In this document: positions 8,844-18,062 of the stretch, in pieces | Layout: the number at the start of each line of letters is the position of its first letter | Numbering within the stretch: position 1 is the first letter of the stretch | Source: Gammaproteobacteria bacterium 42_54_T18 | GTDB lineage: Bacteria; Pseudomonadota; Gammaproteobacteria; Pseudomonadales; Ketobacteraceae | Assembly (NCBI GenBank): GCA_002163245.1 | Contig: MAAL01000012.1 | Location: 1 to 32,828, forward strand | Length of the DNA: 32,828 nt | Reading direction: 5' to 3' | The notes under the pieces: model-generated | What the model was told of the DNA's origin: nothing | Seen by the model: only the letters and a program-made list of their open reading frames with translations | Database searches by the model: none | Position numbers and translations under genes: made by a program

Positions 8844-9066
8844 AATAAAATACTAATAGATCACATTGAGCTTTTAAAACCCCAACAAACTCTCAAAATT
8901 TACCTGCATTATTCACAGTAAATGACCTTCCCCAATGGGAGTTCGTCTGTAATAATTCCCTCACAGATTCGGTGAAGAGAACAACACGCCACACCAAATA
9001 AATTACCAAAACAGAAAATTCCAACCTAATCACACAGACAAATATAAACCATTGGAAACCGGCATC

Positions 9067-9549
9067 ATGGCAATTTACTTAGAAATAGAAGGTATCGAAG
9101 GCAACGTAACCGCAAAAAGCTTCGAAAAAATGATCGAAGTGTCGAGCTTTAACTGGGGCGTAGGTCGAGCGATCTCACAGAACGCAGGCCGTATGGCTAA
9201 CCGTGAAGCTTCTCGTCCTAGCATCAGCGAGATTACCTTAACCAAGGTTGTGGACAAAGCGACTCCATTATTGGTTCAGGAATCTACAATTGGCACTAAA
9301 GGCAAAAAGGTACTTATCCACTTCGTTACAACCGGTGGCGACCAGCTTGAAGAGTTTCTGACTTACACGTTAGAAGATACGCTTATCAGCAGTTATGCCA
9401 TTGGCGCATCGGGCGATGGCGAGCCTGGTGAAACTATTTCTCTAAGCTTCTCATTGTTTGAAGTTGCCTTCACTGAAGCTGGCGAAGCCAATGCTCGCAG
9501 CGGTAAGGGTCGATTCGGTTACGACATCTCTGCAGCCAAGAAAGCCTAG
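9067..9549 (+). CDS. hcp: Hcp family type VI secretion protein (orphan)
   Basis: A protein of 160 residues that matches the Hcp1 family, the ring-forming tube protein of type VI secretion systems. Visible family features are the N-terminal strand 'AIYLEIEGIEGN', 'IEVSSFNWGV', the block 'ISEITLTKVVDKATPLL', the 'LISSYAIGASGDGEPGETISLSF' strand pair and a C-terminal 'GYDISAAKKA'. I chose the ATG at 9067, with GGA about 10 bases upstream, over a TTG at 9052. No TssB/C, VgrG, ClpV or membrane-complex gene lies in the window, so it is an orphan hcp that would depend on a system encoded elsewhere. Codon use appears richer in C-ending codons than the flanking genes, which would fit high expression or transfer. 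It follows IS6 debris. Confidence 0.9.
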   Translation: MAIYLEIEGIEGNVTAKSFEKMIEVSSFNWGVGRAISQNAGRMANREASRPSISEITLTKVVDKATPLLVQESTIGTKGKKVLIHFVTTGGDQLEEFLTYTLEDTLISSYAIGASGDGEPGETISLSFSLFEVAFTEAGEANARSGKGRFGYDISAAKKA

Positions 9550-9649
9550 TATTGCATAGCGTCGAAGGCCAACCTAACGTGATAAATTGTGCTTTAGTCG
9601 CAAAAACTACAGCGCCCCCAATTGTAGGTTCTCATGAACGTCCAAAGTG

Positions 9650-9662
9650 TAACCTCAGGTTA
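9650..9662. promoter_or_regulatory. 13-bp palindrome, possible operator
   Basis: TAACCTCAGGTTA is a perfect palindrome around a central C, 123 bases before the unknown gene at 9785. A second short palindrome, GTTAATTTAAC, lies at about 9752-9762. Either could be an operator or chance. Confidence 0.25.
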
Positions 9663-9784
9663 AGTTGAAAAACAAAATATCTACCCAAATAAATCAAGCT
9701 ATCGTTTCTGTACAATCGAGCGGTAGAGTATGAGTACTTAAAAAAACATACGTTAATTTAACAACGTTATAATGGTGAAAATAA

Positions 9785-10306
9785 ATGACATTACATTGTA
9801 CATGTACTAAATGTAACGCTACTCCTGCAGGCGGCAACCGTAACTCTGATTCAAACGGTAGAGCAGAAGTAATGACGCACCCCTATGCATTAAAAAACGG
9901 CGATGTGCTAATGCACTGGAGCGCCCACAGTTATGAGCAATTGTTTTCAACCGAAAAGGCTCAATATCCGGGTCATACGGTCGTCAGTGGTTTTTTTATG
10001 CTGTATCCAGCCGGTAGCCAACTACCCACAGAAACGCCAGCTCGAGTCCGGTTTGTCATAGGAGGAAAGGTAAAGCATGTTTATGAGATAGATGCGACAA
10101 CTATGATAAACCTTGGGATATACACAAATCAATTTCAAGTGTACACACGAAATGCCGTGCCTAATAGGATAACACCAAACCCGGATATCGAGGCTATCGT
10201 CGTACTTGGTTGTGGCAATGCCATAAATTTTCCCAGTAACAGAACATTTACCCGTAATGATGGATTGACCATACACCCTTGTGCAGGGTTTGATGCCTTT
10301 ACCTGA
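9785..10306 (+). CDS. unrecognised 173-residue protein downstream of hcp
   Basis: I do not recognise this protein. The ATG is preceded by GGTGAA at a spacing of about 5 bases. The N-terminus has three cysteines and one histidine close together (HCTCTKC, residues 4-10), which could bind a metal. A glycine/asparagine-rich linker follows, then a domain of apparent beta strands ('GDVLMHWSAH', 'TVVSGFFMLYPAG', 'ARVRFVIGGKVKHVYEI', 'IEAIVVLGCGNAINF'). There is no signal peptide and no membrane segment. It lies 235 bases after hcp on the same strand, so it could be cargo or a partner of Hcp, but the gap argues against a tight operon. It could equally be an unrelated accessory gene. Confidence 0.7.
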   Translation: MTLHCTCTKCNATPAGGNRNSDSNGRAEVMTHPYALKNGDVLMHWSAHSYEQLFSTEKAQYPGHTVVSGFFMLYPAGSQLPTETPARVRFVIGGKVKHVYEIDATTMINLGIYTNQFQVYTRNAVPNRITPNPDIEAIVVLGCGNAINFPSNRTFTRNDGLTIHPCAGFDAFT

Positions 10307-10609
10307 TAATCTACTTCGGAAGCGGAATCAGCTAACGGTGAACAAGAAAGGCGGCTATTCGGGTTAGCCGCCACCGATCGCCAGGCCGTTTCTTCCATTT
10401 GTGGACGGATTTTTCTAACTTTGGAGCGTAGCGAACAACTTATCGATTCAGTGTATTGTGATCAATCCTGAGACCACGCTCTACCATGCGATGAGGTGGC
10501 TTCGCGGGATGCGACGGAATGGATGGTTGCAGCCATTAAACAACGGTAACAGAAATATAATATTTTTCATTTAAGCTGGATATACAGTCTATACTTGGAA
10601 GATTATTTT
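10307..10609. other. intergenic region, no gene recognised
   Basis: About 300 bases with a GC-rich hairpin near the left end (10350-10372). Short open frames at about 10450-10550 have no start or family resemblance. The right end carries the ribosome binding site GGAAG (10597-10601) of the next gene. Confidence 0.4.
10350..10372 (+). terminator. GC-rich hairpin, possible terminator
   Basis: GGCGGCTA and TAGCCGCC pair as an 8-bp stem with the 7-base loop TTCGGGT, 44 bases after the 173-residue gene. No run of T follows, so it is at best an imperfect intrinsic terminator. Confidence 0.45.
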
Positions 10610-11512
10610 ATGTTTGTGGAAATCATAATGGTTCAATTCTATACGCGGTTTCGTAAACGGTTGGGTGCCTGTATTTTAAGTGGGGTTGTGGCCTCATTTT
10701 TGATTTTGATTTTGGTTTTCTCCCCTTCTACAACTTCTTTAGCAGTATTGGCAAGTACAGATAGCCTTAATCTTCACCAGTACAGGAGTTTTAGGCCGCC
10801 CGTGGTGTTAAAAGGGGTGCATAATAATGCGTCTGGACTTACCTATAACCATGAAAAAAATACGTTGTTTTTGGTGATTAATAATCCGGAAAAAATCATT
10901 GAGATAGATGTTCTTGGGAATGAGCTAAGGCATATTTTGTTGGAAGGGTTTGAGGATACGGAAGCTATCACTTACTTAGGGAGGAACAATTACGCAATTG
11001 CTGAGGAGCGAAGGCGAAGTATCGTTATTGTGAAGATTGATGCTAATACGGATCGGTTGATTCGTTCTCAGCAGCGCAGTTTAACGCTTCCAATGGAGGG
11101 AACTAATAATAAAGGATTTGAAGGTATCGCTTCAGACCCTGATAGTGGCAGGCTTTATGTGTCTAATGAGAAAGAACCGAAAAAGGTGTTTCAGCTGGAC
11201 GGGTTTGTTGATGACACATCACACCTTTCTGTTTCGAGCCCATGGAGTCTAGATGTGGATTCACTCGATAGTGAGGATATCTCTGGGCTTTATTTTGATC
11301 ATGAACTAAATCATATCTTGTTGCTGAGTGACGAGTCTCAGCAGTTGATTGAAGCGAGCTTAGAGGGGGAAGTAATAAGCACGTTAGATCTGAGCGATAA
11401 TAATGCAGGCATCTTTGAAGAAATACCTCAAGCGGAAGGGGTTGCGCTAGGCCCTAATAATACGCTTTATATTTTAAGTGAACCTAACCTTCTTTTTTCG
11501 TTTTCCAAATAA
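10610..11512 (+). CDS. SdiA-regulated domain / YjiK-like protein, membrane-anchored
   Basis: A protein of about 300 residues. A basic N-terminus and one hydrophobic segment (about residues 20-40, 'ILSGVVASFLILILVF') anchor or export it. The rest resembles the SdiA-regulated (YjiK) beta-propeller family: 'ASGLTYNHEKNTLFLVINNP', 'GFEDTEAITYLG', 'AIAEERRRSIVIV', 'KGFEGIASD' and 'DISGLYFD', with the repeated 'GL/Y...D' blades. The family is periplasmic or outer-surface and its function is not established. I chose the ATG at 10610 because GGAAG lies 8 bases upstream; the ATG at 10628 and a TTG at 10595 are alternatives. It stands alone between intergenic stretches. Confidence 0.82.
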   Translation: MFVEIIMVQFYTRFRKRLGACILSGVVASFLILILVFSPSTTSLAVLASTDSLNLHQYRSFRPPVVLKGVHNNASGLTYNHEKNTLFLVINNPEKIIEIDVLGNELRHILLEGFEDTEAITYLGRNNYAIAEERRRSIVIVKIDANTDRLIRSQQRSLTLPMEGTNNKGFEGIASDPDSGRLYVSNEKEPKKVFQLDGFVDDTSHLSVSSPWSLDVDSLDSEDISGLYFDHELNHILLLSDESQQLIEASLEGEVISTLDLSDNNAGIFEEIPQAEGVALGPNNTLYILSEPNLLFSFSK

Positions 11513-11772
11513 ATAGCCCGTCAGCTTTTTACATTGCTCAAGTGTACACTCTAATCTCACAATAACGGCTAGAATTGAGTAGCTTTGTTTCGTACTTAGG
11601 AGGGTATAAGCTGGTTTAAAATGGTTTATTCGTAATCTACTTAGGTAATCTGTGCCTAATGTATCAAATACCATTACGTCGAAGCGCTAAATGTTTTACT
11701 ATTCCCCTATTGAAATTACCAATATTTGTGTGCCAGCACCGTAAAGGGCCTGGTATCACTGACCTGTAGAAA

Positions 11773-11779
11773 AGGGGAG
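11773..11779 (+). promoter_or_regulatory. ribosome binding site fixing a TTG start for ppsA
   Basis: AGGGGAG lies 7 bases before TTG 11787. No in-frame ATG near this point would keep the conserved N-terminus, so the rare TTG start is well supported. Confidence 0.75.
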
Positions 11780-11786
11780 CAAGTCG

Positions 11787-14156
11787 TTGAAAGACTACGT
11801 CGTTTGGCTAAAAGACCTATGTAAAGATGATATTGAGCGTGTTGGAGGCAAAAATGCCTCTTTAGGCGAGATGATTAGTAACCTTGCAGGGGCTGGGGTT
11901 TCTGTTCCTGGTGGCTTTGCTACAACGTCAACAGCCTTTGTCGATTTTCTAGATCAAAGTGGATTAGCGAAAAGAATACAAAAGACGTTGTCTACCCTTG
12001 ATGTTGATGATGTAAATGCGCTTGCTGATGTGGGGGCTAAGATTCGCCAGTGGATCATTGATACACCACTTCAACCTGAATTAGAACAAGCCATTGCTGA
12101 TGCGTATCAGGAGCTCCAAGCTGATAGCGATGCTGATATTTCTGTGGCGGTACGTTCATCTGCTACCGCTGAGGACTTGCCGGACGCGTCTTTTGCAGGC
12201 CAGCAAGAAACTTTCCTAAATATAAAGGGACTGGATCATACTCTTAACGCGATAAAAGAAGTGTTTGCCTCTTTGTATAATGATCGTGCGATCTCGTACC
12301 GTGTTCATCAAGGGTTTGAGCATGAAAAAGTCGCTCTATCTGCTGGTGTTCAACGTATGGTGAGAAGTGATACCGGTTCTGCTGGGGTAATGTTCTCCTT
12401 GGATACAGAGTCAGGTTTTAATGATGTGGTATTTATCACTGGCTCTTATGGCTTGGGCGAGACCGTTGTGCAGGGCGCAGTAAACCCTGATGAGTTCTAC
12501 GTACATAAGCCAACCTTAGCGGCTAACAGACCATCTATATTACGACGCAACGTGGGTAGTAAAGCGATTAAGATGATATTCGGAGACGAACATAGTCCCG
12601 GGAAATCTGTGCGTACAGTGGATGTTGATGAAGATCAGCGTCGCAATTTCGCTATAACCGATTCAGATGTAGAAAACTTAGCTAGGCAATGTGTGATCAT
12701 TGAAAAGCATTACGGCCATCCTGTTGACGTTGAGTGGGCAAAAGACGGCGAAGATGGAAAAATTTATATTGTTCAAGCACGGCCAGAAACGGTTAGAAGT
12801 CGAAGTGGTAACGTTATGGAGCGTTACTTGTTGCAAGAAAAAGGCAATGTGATTGTTGAAGGTCGAAGTGTTGGTCAAAAGATAGGTAGCGGTAAAGTTC
12901 GCGTTGTGATGAGCATTCGTGAGATGGATAAAGTTCAGCCAGGTGATGTTCTTGTTAGTGACATGACGGATCCTGACTGGGAGCCGGTGATGAAACGTGC
13001 ATCTGCGATTGTTACTAATCGTGGTGGTCGGACGTGCCATGCAGCGATTATTGCTCGTGAACTTGGTATCCCGGCAGTTGTTGGCTGTGGTGATGCCACT
13101 GATATTCTTGTTGAAGGTCAAGAGGTGACGGTTTCTTGTGCAGAGGGTGATACTGGGTTGGTGTATGAGGGGGCTTTGGATTTTGATGTGAAAACTAACT
13201 CTGTTGAATCCATGCCAGACATTCCTTTTAAGATTATGATGAATGTAGGTAACCCAGATCGTGCATTTGATTTTCAATCCCTGCCCAATGCCGGGGTTGG
13301 TTTGGCGCGTTTAGAATTTATCATTAACCGTATGATAGGGGTTCATCCCAAAGCGCTACTTAATTTTGACTCGCTGCCTAAGGATGTGAAAGGCTCGGTT
13401 GAGCGTCGCATTGTGGGTTATGGCGGACCTATTGATTATTATGTCGGAAAGCTTGTGGAAGGCATTTCTACCTTGGCAGCATCGTTTTACCCTAAGCCGG
13501 TTATTGTTCGTTTGTCTGATTTTAAGTCGAATGAATATGCAAACTTGTTGGGCGGAAAATTATATGAGCCAGAAGAAGAAAATCCTATGCTTGGGTTTCG
13601 AGGTGCTTCGCGCTATGTTTCCGATAACTTTAAGGACTGTTTTGACCTTGAATGTCGAGCGCTAAAAAAGGTTCGAGAAGAGATGGGGTTAGATAATGTT
13701 CAGATTATGGTGCCCTTTGTTCGTACGGTGGGTGAGGCTGAACAGGTCGTTAAACAACTTGCAGAAAATGGACTTATTCGTGGAAAGAATAACTTAAAAG
13801 TGATTATGATGTGTGAGCTGCCCACCAATGCATTGCTTGCGGACAAATTTCTTGAACATTTTGATGGTTTTTCGATCGGATCAAATGACCTTACGCAGTT
13901 AACGTTAGGGCTTGATAGAGACTCCGGCATTGTATCTCACCTTTTTGATGAGCGTGATGAGGCAATTAAGATGTTGTTATCGATGGCTATTGAGGCGTGC
14001 AAGAGAGCAGGCAAGTATATTGGTATTTGTGGTCAGGGGCCGTCCGATCATCCAGACTTTGCATTGTGGTTGATGGAGCAGGGTATTGATTCCGTATCAC
14101 TAAACCCAGATTCCGTATTGGATACCTGGTTTTTTCTTGGCGAGAATCATTCATAG
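11787..14156 (+). CDS. ppsA: phosphoenolpyruvate synthase
   Basis: Makes PEP from pyruvate and ATP, giving AMP and phosphate, the entry step of gluconeogenesis from pyruvate. The 789-residue length is typical of the family. The ATP-grasp domain starts with '[25 protein letters not shown]' split over residues 4-30 and includes '[18 protein letters not shown]'. The phosphohistidine domain has the catalytic His418 in '[15 protein letters not shown]'. The C-terminal PEP/pyruvate-binding barrel has 'ARLEFI', 'GFRGASRY', '[17 protein letters not shown]' and the catalytic Cys748 in 'GICGQGPSD'. All key residues are present. Translation starts at TTG after a strong ribosome binding site. The FHA cyclase gene follows by 69 bases on the same strand and may be co-transcribed, though an inverted repeat lies between them. 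No separate PEP synthase regulatory protein gene is in the window. Confidence 0.97.
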   Translation: MKDYVVWLKDLCKDDIERVGGKNASLGEMISNLAGAGVSVPGGFATTSTAFVDFLDQSGLAKRIQKTLSTLDVDDVNALADVGAKIRQWIIDTPLQPELEQAIADAYQELQADSDADISVAVRSSATAEDLPDASFAGQQETFLNIKGLDHTLNAIKEVFASLYNDRAISYRVHQGFEHEKVALSAGVQRMVRSDTGSAGVMFSLDTESGFNDVVFITGSYGLGETVVQGAVNPDEFYVHKPTLAANRPSILRRNVGSKAIKMIFGDEHSPGKSVRTVDVDEDQRRNFAITDSDVENLARQCVIIEKHYGHPVDVEWAKDGEDGKIYIVQARPETVRSRSGNVMERYLLQEKGNVIVEGRSVGQKIGSGKVRVVMSIREMDKVQPGDVLVSDMTDPDWEPVMKRASAIVTNRGGRTCHAAIIARELGIPAVVGCGDATDILVEGQEVTVSCAEGDTGLVYEGALDFDVKTNSVESMPDIPFKIMMNVGNPDRAFDFQSLPNAGVGLARLEFIINRMIGVHPKALLNFDSLPKDVKGSVERRIVGYGGPIDYYVGKLVEGISTLAASFYPKPVIVRLSDFKSNEYANLLGGKLYEPEEENPMLGFRGASRYVSDNFKDCFDLECRALKKVREEMGLDNVQIMVPFVRTVGEAEQVVKQLAENGLIRGKNNLKVIMMCELPTNALLADKFLEHFDGFSIGSNDLTQLTLGLDRDSGIVSHLFDERDEAIKMLLSMAIEACKRAGKYIGICGQGPSDHPDFALWLMEQGIDSVSLNPDSVLDTWFFLGENHS

Positions 14157-14157
14157 T

Positions 14158-14194
14158 TTAGATTACGATTATATGCACTATACTTATAATCTAA
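14158..14194. repeat. AT-rich inverted repeat between ppsA and the cyclase gene
   Basis: TTAGATTA (14158-14165) and TAATCTAA (14187-14194) are exact reverse complements 21 bases apart, with TATA-rich sequence inside. It could be a weak attenuating hairpin after ppsA or an operator/promoter region for the cyclase gene. No T-run follows. Confidence 0.4.
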
Positions 14195-14225
14195 CTTCGG
14201 CATAAGGGCGTTCTCCGCAACAACA

Positions 14226-15140
14226 ATGATTAAAGATGGATTGGAACTGGTTATATTTTTCGCTGATGTCGCGGGCAGCACTAGGCTATACGAAACCTTG
14301 GGCGACCGAGATGCGCATGAGTGTATTGTAGAGAGCCTTAATAGTATTTCTAAGTACGTGCGTGAAAATAACGGTGTTGTTGTTGAGGTTATTGGTGATG
14401 AAGTTATGGCTTACTTTGAAACCTCAACGAATGCATCCAATTGTGCATGTGATATACAGCAGTTCTTTGCATTCACACCCACCTCAAAAGGGCATAGAAT
14501 CAATATCCGTATTGGTTTTCACAAAGGCCCTGTTGAGATGGATAAAGGTCACCCATACGGCGACACGGTAAATGTTGCGTCTCGAGTTGCATCGTTAGCG
14601 CAAGGAGGACAAAGTATAACCACCGCTGAAAGTGTTGGTGATCTTCCGAGCAGTAAAAAAAGTTTATGCCGCCCGTTCACACGAGTAAAGGTTAAAGGTA
14701 AATCTGAGCCTATCGATACGGTTGAGGTCGTTTGGGACTTGGATGATGCAACGTCATTATTTGCGCCCATTAAAGCCCCGGAAACTTTTGATGAGCTTGC
14801 TGAAATCGAACTTACCTTTAATGGTCGATCAGTATCGGTAATGGAGCGTAACACCCCTTTCATTATTGGTCGAGGAGACCATTGTAATTTGGTTATCCCT
14901 TCAGAGACCGCGTCTCGATCTCATGCTCGTATTGAAAGTCGGTACGGAGAATTAGTATTAGTTGATCACAGCACCAATGGTACTTATGTCATTACCCACC
15001 CAGGCAAGCGTGCTTATGATGGTTTAGATATGCACTTGCATCATCGGGAATGGACAATGGTAGGTAATGGATTAATCAACCTTGGTAAACCTGTTGATCA
15101 GTCAGATCCAATGTGTATTTCTTTTTTGTGCAAAAATTAA
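14226..15140 (+). CDS. class III nucleotide cyclase with C-terminal FHA domain
   Basis: A cytosolic protein of 304 residues. The cyclase domain (about 8-170) has both metal-binding aspartates, Asp14 (FFADVAGSTR) and Asp58 (VIGDEVMAYF), and the transition-state pair Asn116/Arg120 (VNVASRVA). The FHA domain (about 192-300) has Gly215/Arg216 (IIGRGDHCNLVI), Ser232/His233 (SRSHARIE) and 'STNGTYV' (249-255), so it should bind phosphothreonine peptides. Relatives usually carry Lys and Asp at the two positions that select ATP. Here these are Glu54 (VEVIGD) and, by alignment, His109 (GHPYGDTVN). Guanylate cyclases also have Glu at the first position. The product nucleotide is therefore uncertain. There is no strong ribosome binding site (AAGGG lies 17 bases upstream). 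The gene lies 69 bases after ppsA. Confidence 0.9.
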   Translation: MIKDGLELVIFFADVAGSTRLYETLGDRDAHECIVESLNSISKYVRENNGVVVEVIGDEVMAYFETSTNASNCACDIQQFFAFTPTSKGHRINIRIGFHKGPVEMDKGHPYGDTVNVASRVASLAQGGQSITTAESVGDLPSSKKSLCRPFTRVKVKGKSEPIDTVEVVWDLDDATSLFAPIKAPETFDELAEIELTFNGRSVSVMERNTPFIIGRGDHCNLVIPSETASRSHARIESRYGELVLVDHSTNGTYVITHPGKRAYDGLDMHLHHREWTMVGNGLINLGKPVDQSDPMCISFLCKN

Positions 15141-15333
15141 TCGCATCATTCGATTTAACATTTCTTTACACAAGTCCTCTATACAGTACGTAAACCTGTC
15201 TACACTTCAATAATGATTTCGGTGTATTTCTACCTTGGCTTTGCCTGATCGATGCATAAGGTGGTCTGCGTTTAATTAGCATGATCGATGTTTGAGTCAT
15301 GTGGCTTTTAGTGGAATATATCTAATTGAAGTT

Positions 15334-17778
15334 ATGGTAGAAATTAGAGTTAATCGGTGGGGTGAGTTAGAAGATGTACTTCGTGCAGGAGTAGTGGAGC
15401 CTGTAAGAATTACGGTGGGCGGAGTGTGTGTCGGTGACCTTTATCCCGAACGCGGTATTGTTCCTTCAAATAACGAAGGGTTATCAAAAAGCCCTCTAGA
15501 AGCCGCAGTTGAGTTGCTTATCAAGGAAAATCAACAGCACCAGGCTACCACTGACGCAGCATTTTCTAGCGAAGAGAAATTTTCTCATTTTTTTAACTAT
15601 TCCCCAACACCAACCCGCATTGAGGATTGGAGTAACGCTAAAGCCTTTTTGAAAGCGGAGTTACGCCGGAATGATTCATCACTTACTCTTAGTCAAATAA
15701 GCGTACATGCATGTGAAGTATTTCTGAATGAAAACCCACAAATCGTTAGTCAATGTTTGTCCTATGTTGATGTGGTTGATTTTAACCCAGCATTCTTAAC
15801 ACTGATTGATGCTTCTCATGAGCCAACTTATGCTACTCGGATTGGGGAGTTGCTAGCGTCCTCAGCAATGACGGATGTAGTGAGGCTTTTGTCAGATATT
15901 CTTGTTTCCAATGATGTCATTAGCGGTCAATTAAGGCTGAGAAGGTTGGACGGTGGAGAGCGTTCGGTTCAATTACAATATCTCCCGATACAAAATGCGT
16001 CGGATGAGCACGGGCGCGTAATAGTCACGTACCTTGATATAACTGAGCATAAGCGCCTAAAAGAGCTCATTGTTAAACAGGAATCAAATACAGAGACATT
16101 AGGGCGGGTAAGTTATGCACTTAGCTCTATAAAAGAAGGTGTTATTACTACTGATTGTTTGGGGTATGTACGAAGTCTAAATGATGCAGCCAAGCGATTG
16201 TTGTCCTGGGATGATAACTATGAAGGAAGAAGAATCCAGGAAGTCTTCTCACCTTTTAATACTAGCTTTGACAATATTCAATTGTTGTACGATGCATGTG
16301 CGATATCAAAAACGGCAGTTGAGTGTGATTCGCATAGTTTAGTCGAAACAAAAAATGGGAATGAGCTTTGGGTTACCTATAGCGTTAGCCCTATTTCTGG
16401 TGATGATGGTGTTTCTGAATTTGTTGTGATGTTTCATGATGTGTCAGAGTCACAATCATTGCTTGAGCGTTTAAGACTGCAGACGTGTAAAGATGCATTA
16501 ACCAATTTGTATAATCGACAAGAATTTGAAAAACAGATTAAGATTTCCTTGGATTCTGCTAAACGTAAAGGGCATACCCATGCATTTTTATTGGTAGATC
16601 TTGATCAATTTAAAGTGATTAACGAAAGTTGTGGTCATCATGCTGGTGATGAGCTGCTTCGACAAATAGCCAAACTTATTGAAGCGAAGGTTCGTGCATA
16701 CGACATAGTTGCACGTATGGGTGGTGATGAGTTTGCCATAATGTTGAAGAATTTTGGTAGTGATGGCGCGATGAGTATTGCTAATTCGATACTTGATTCC
16801 ATTCGTGCGTTTCGTTTTGTTTGGGACGGAAAAATATTTACGCTAACATCGAGCATCGGCATTGTACTTCTGGCAGATAACATAAAACATGTACAAACAG
16901 CGCTAAGCTATGCTGATTTTGCAGTGCATGCAGCAAAAGATGCTGGAAAAAATCGAATTCAGTTATATGACAAAAACCAAAAAAACTTAGCGTATCAACA
17001 TGAGCAGCTAGAGTGGGTTACCAAAATAAATTATGCCTTAGAGCATGATCTTATGGTGTTGTGTTCGCAGCCAATATCCCCTATTTCCTTTGCTGCAGGA
17101 ACGGATGTACATTTTGAATTGCTTATTCGTATGTTAGCAAAAGATGGTAGCCTCATTGCGCCAGGAGAGTTTCTGCCGGCAGCGGAGCGTTATAATCTCA
17201 TGCCTAAAGTTGATCGATGGGTAATAAAACGAGCCTTTACCTGGTTAGCCGCTAACGCAGGAAAGCGTACTAAAGTGGGGTTGTGTTCTATCAATCTTTC
17301 TGGTGATTCGCTTAGTGATGAGACGTTTTTCCAATATGTAGAAGAACAATTTAAGACAACAGGTATCCCAGGGGATCGTATTTGTTTCGAAATAACAGAA
17401 TCCATGGCTATTTATAACCTATCGCAAACGTTGCGTTTTATTCATAAGTTCAAAGCGTATGGTTGTAAGTTTGCACTTGATGATTTTGGAAGTGGATTTT
17501 CATCTTACGGTTATCTTAAATCTCTACCAGTAGATTTTCTTAAGATAGACGGAGGTTTTGTTAAGCAAATGGTGTCTGACCCCATCGATTTTGCAATGGT
17601 TAAGTCAATCAATGAAGTGGGTCATGTAATGAATACTATGACGATCGCGGAATTTGTTGAAGATGAAGAGACGTTATCGAAATTGAAGGAGATAGGTGTC
17701 GATTTTGTACAAGGCTATGGTATAGGCAAACCGGAGCTATTGAGCTTTGACTGTAGTGCGGAGGGCAAAATAGCTTAA
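15334..17778 (+). CDS. PAS-GGDEF-EAL c-di-GMP turnover protein
   Basis: A protein of about 814 residues from the ATG at 15334. A TTG at 15292 would add 14 residues; neither start has a good ribosome binding site. Two PAS-like regions (about 130-245, ending in 'VIVTYLDITEHKRLKEL', and about 255-390, ending in 'FVVMFHDVSESQSLLERL') precede a GGDEF domain with an intact GGDEF motif (463-467) and an allosteric RxxD site (RAYD, 454-457) five residues before it. The EAL domain has ELL in place of EAL (595-597) but keeps the metal and catalytic residues seen in 'SINLSG', 'EITES', 'DDFGSGFSSYGYL', 'LKIDGGFV', 'AEFVEDEE' and 'VQGYGIGKP'. Both making and degrading c-di-GMP are therefore possible. It has no membrane segment and is probably a cytosolic sensor. 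Confidence 0.92.
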   Translation: MVEIRVNRWGELEDVLRAGVVEPVRITVGGVCVGDLYPERGIVPSNNEGLSKSPLEAAVELLIKENQQHQATTDAAFSSEEKFSHFFNYSPTPTRIEDWSNAKAFLKAELRRNDSSLTLSQISVHACEVFLNENPQIVSQCLSYVDVVDFNPAFLTLIDASHEPTYATRIGELLASSAMTDVVRLLSDILVSNDVISGQLRLRRLDGGERSVQLQYLPIQNASDEHGRVIVTYLDITEHKRLKELIVKQESNTETLGRVSYALSSIKEGVITTDCLGYVRSLNDAAKRLLSWDDNYEGRRIQEVFSPFNTSFDNIQLLYDACAISKTAVECDSHSLVETKNGNELWVTYSVSPISGDDGVSEFVVMFHDVSESQSLLERLRLQTCKDALTNLYNRQEFEKQIKISLDSAKRKGHTHAFLLVDLDQFKVINESCGHHAGDELLRQIAKLIEAKVRAYDIVARMGGDEFAIMLKNFGSDGAMSIANSILDSIRAFRFVWDGKIFTLTSSIGIVLLADNIKHVQTALSYADFAVHAAKDAGKNRIQLYDKNQKNLAYQHEQLEWVTKINYALEHDLMVLCSQPISPISFAAGTDVHFELLIRMLAKDGSLIAPGEFLPAAERYNLMPKVDRWVIKRAFTWLAANAGKRTKVGLCSINLSGDSLSDETFFQYVEEQFKTTGIPGDRICFEITESMAIYNLSQTLRFIHKFKAYGCKFALDDFGSGFSSYGYLKSLPVDFLKIDGGFVKQMVSDPIDFAMVKSINEVGHVMNTMTIAEFVEDEETLSKLKEIGVDFVQGYGIGKPELLSFDCSAEGKIA

Positions 17779-18062
17779 CTAGCTTTTTATTGGTCTATAA
17801 GTTGGCGGCAACTTTGTTGATTCACCTGACTTTCTAACCCATGAGTCTTTATCTAAGCCCTTTCTAAAGCCTATCTTTTTTTGTGATGAGTACTTCGAGT
17901 CTATTGGTTGTCTCAATGCTCATATGGCCCCCTTTTGTGAGATTATGTGAGGCTTTGCATTGAACGCTTGGGTTCAGTGTAGCTATAATGAACAAATAAT
18001 TATTTGCGTCAAATCAGGTGTGTACGCTGTGATTTGGCTGTTTTGGAATGTATGGAGAAAGC

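Noticed and set aside
9768-9773. Perfect TATAAT box before the 173-residue gene
   Set aside because: It is only 11 bases from the start codon and overlaps the ribosome binding site, and no -35 box is correctly spaced.
10450-10550. Short frame ending in 'ATEWMVAAIKQR' that looked like a transposase C-terminus
   Set aside because: Too short, no start, and no match to a family I can name.
12678-13277. Long open frame of 199 codons on the minus strand inside ppsA
   Set aside because: It lies entirely opposite a confidently assigned gene and its composition (rich in Asn, His, Thr, Arg) is that of a reverse-strand shadow.
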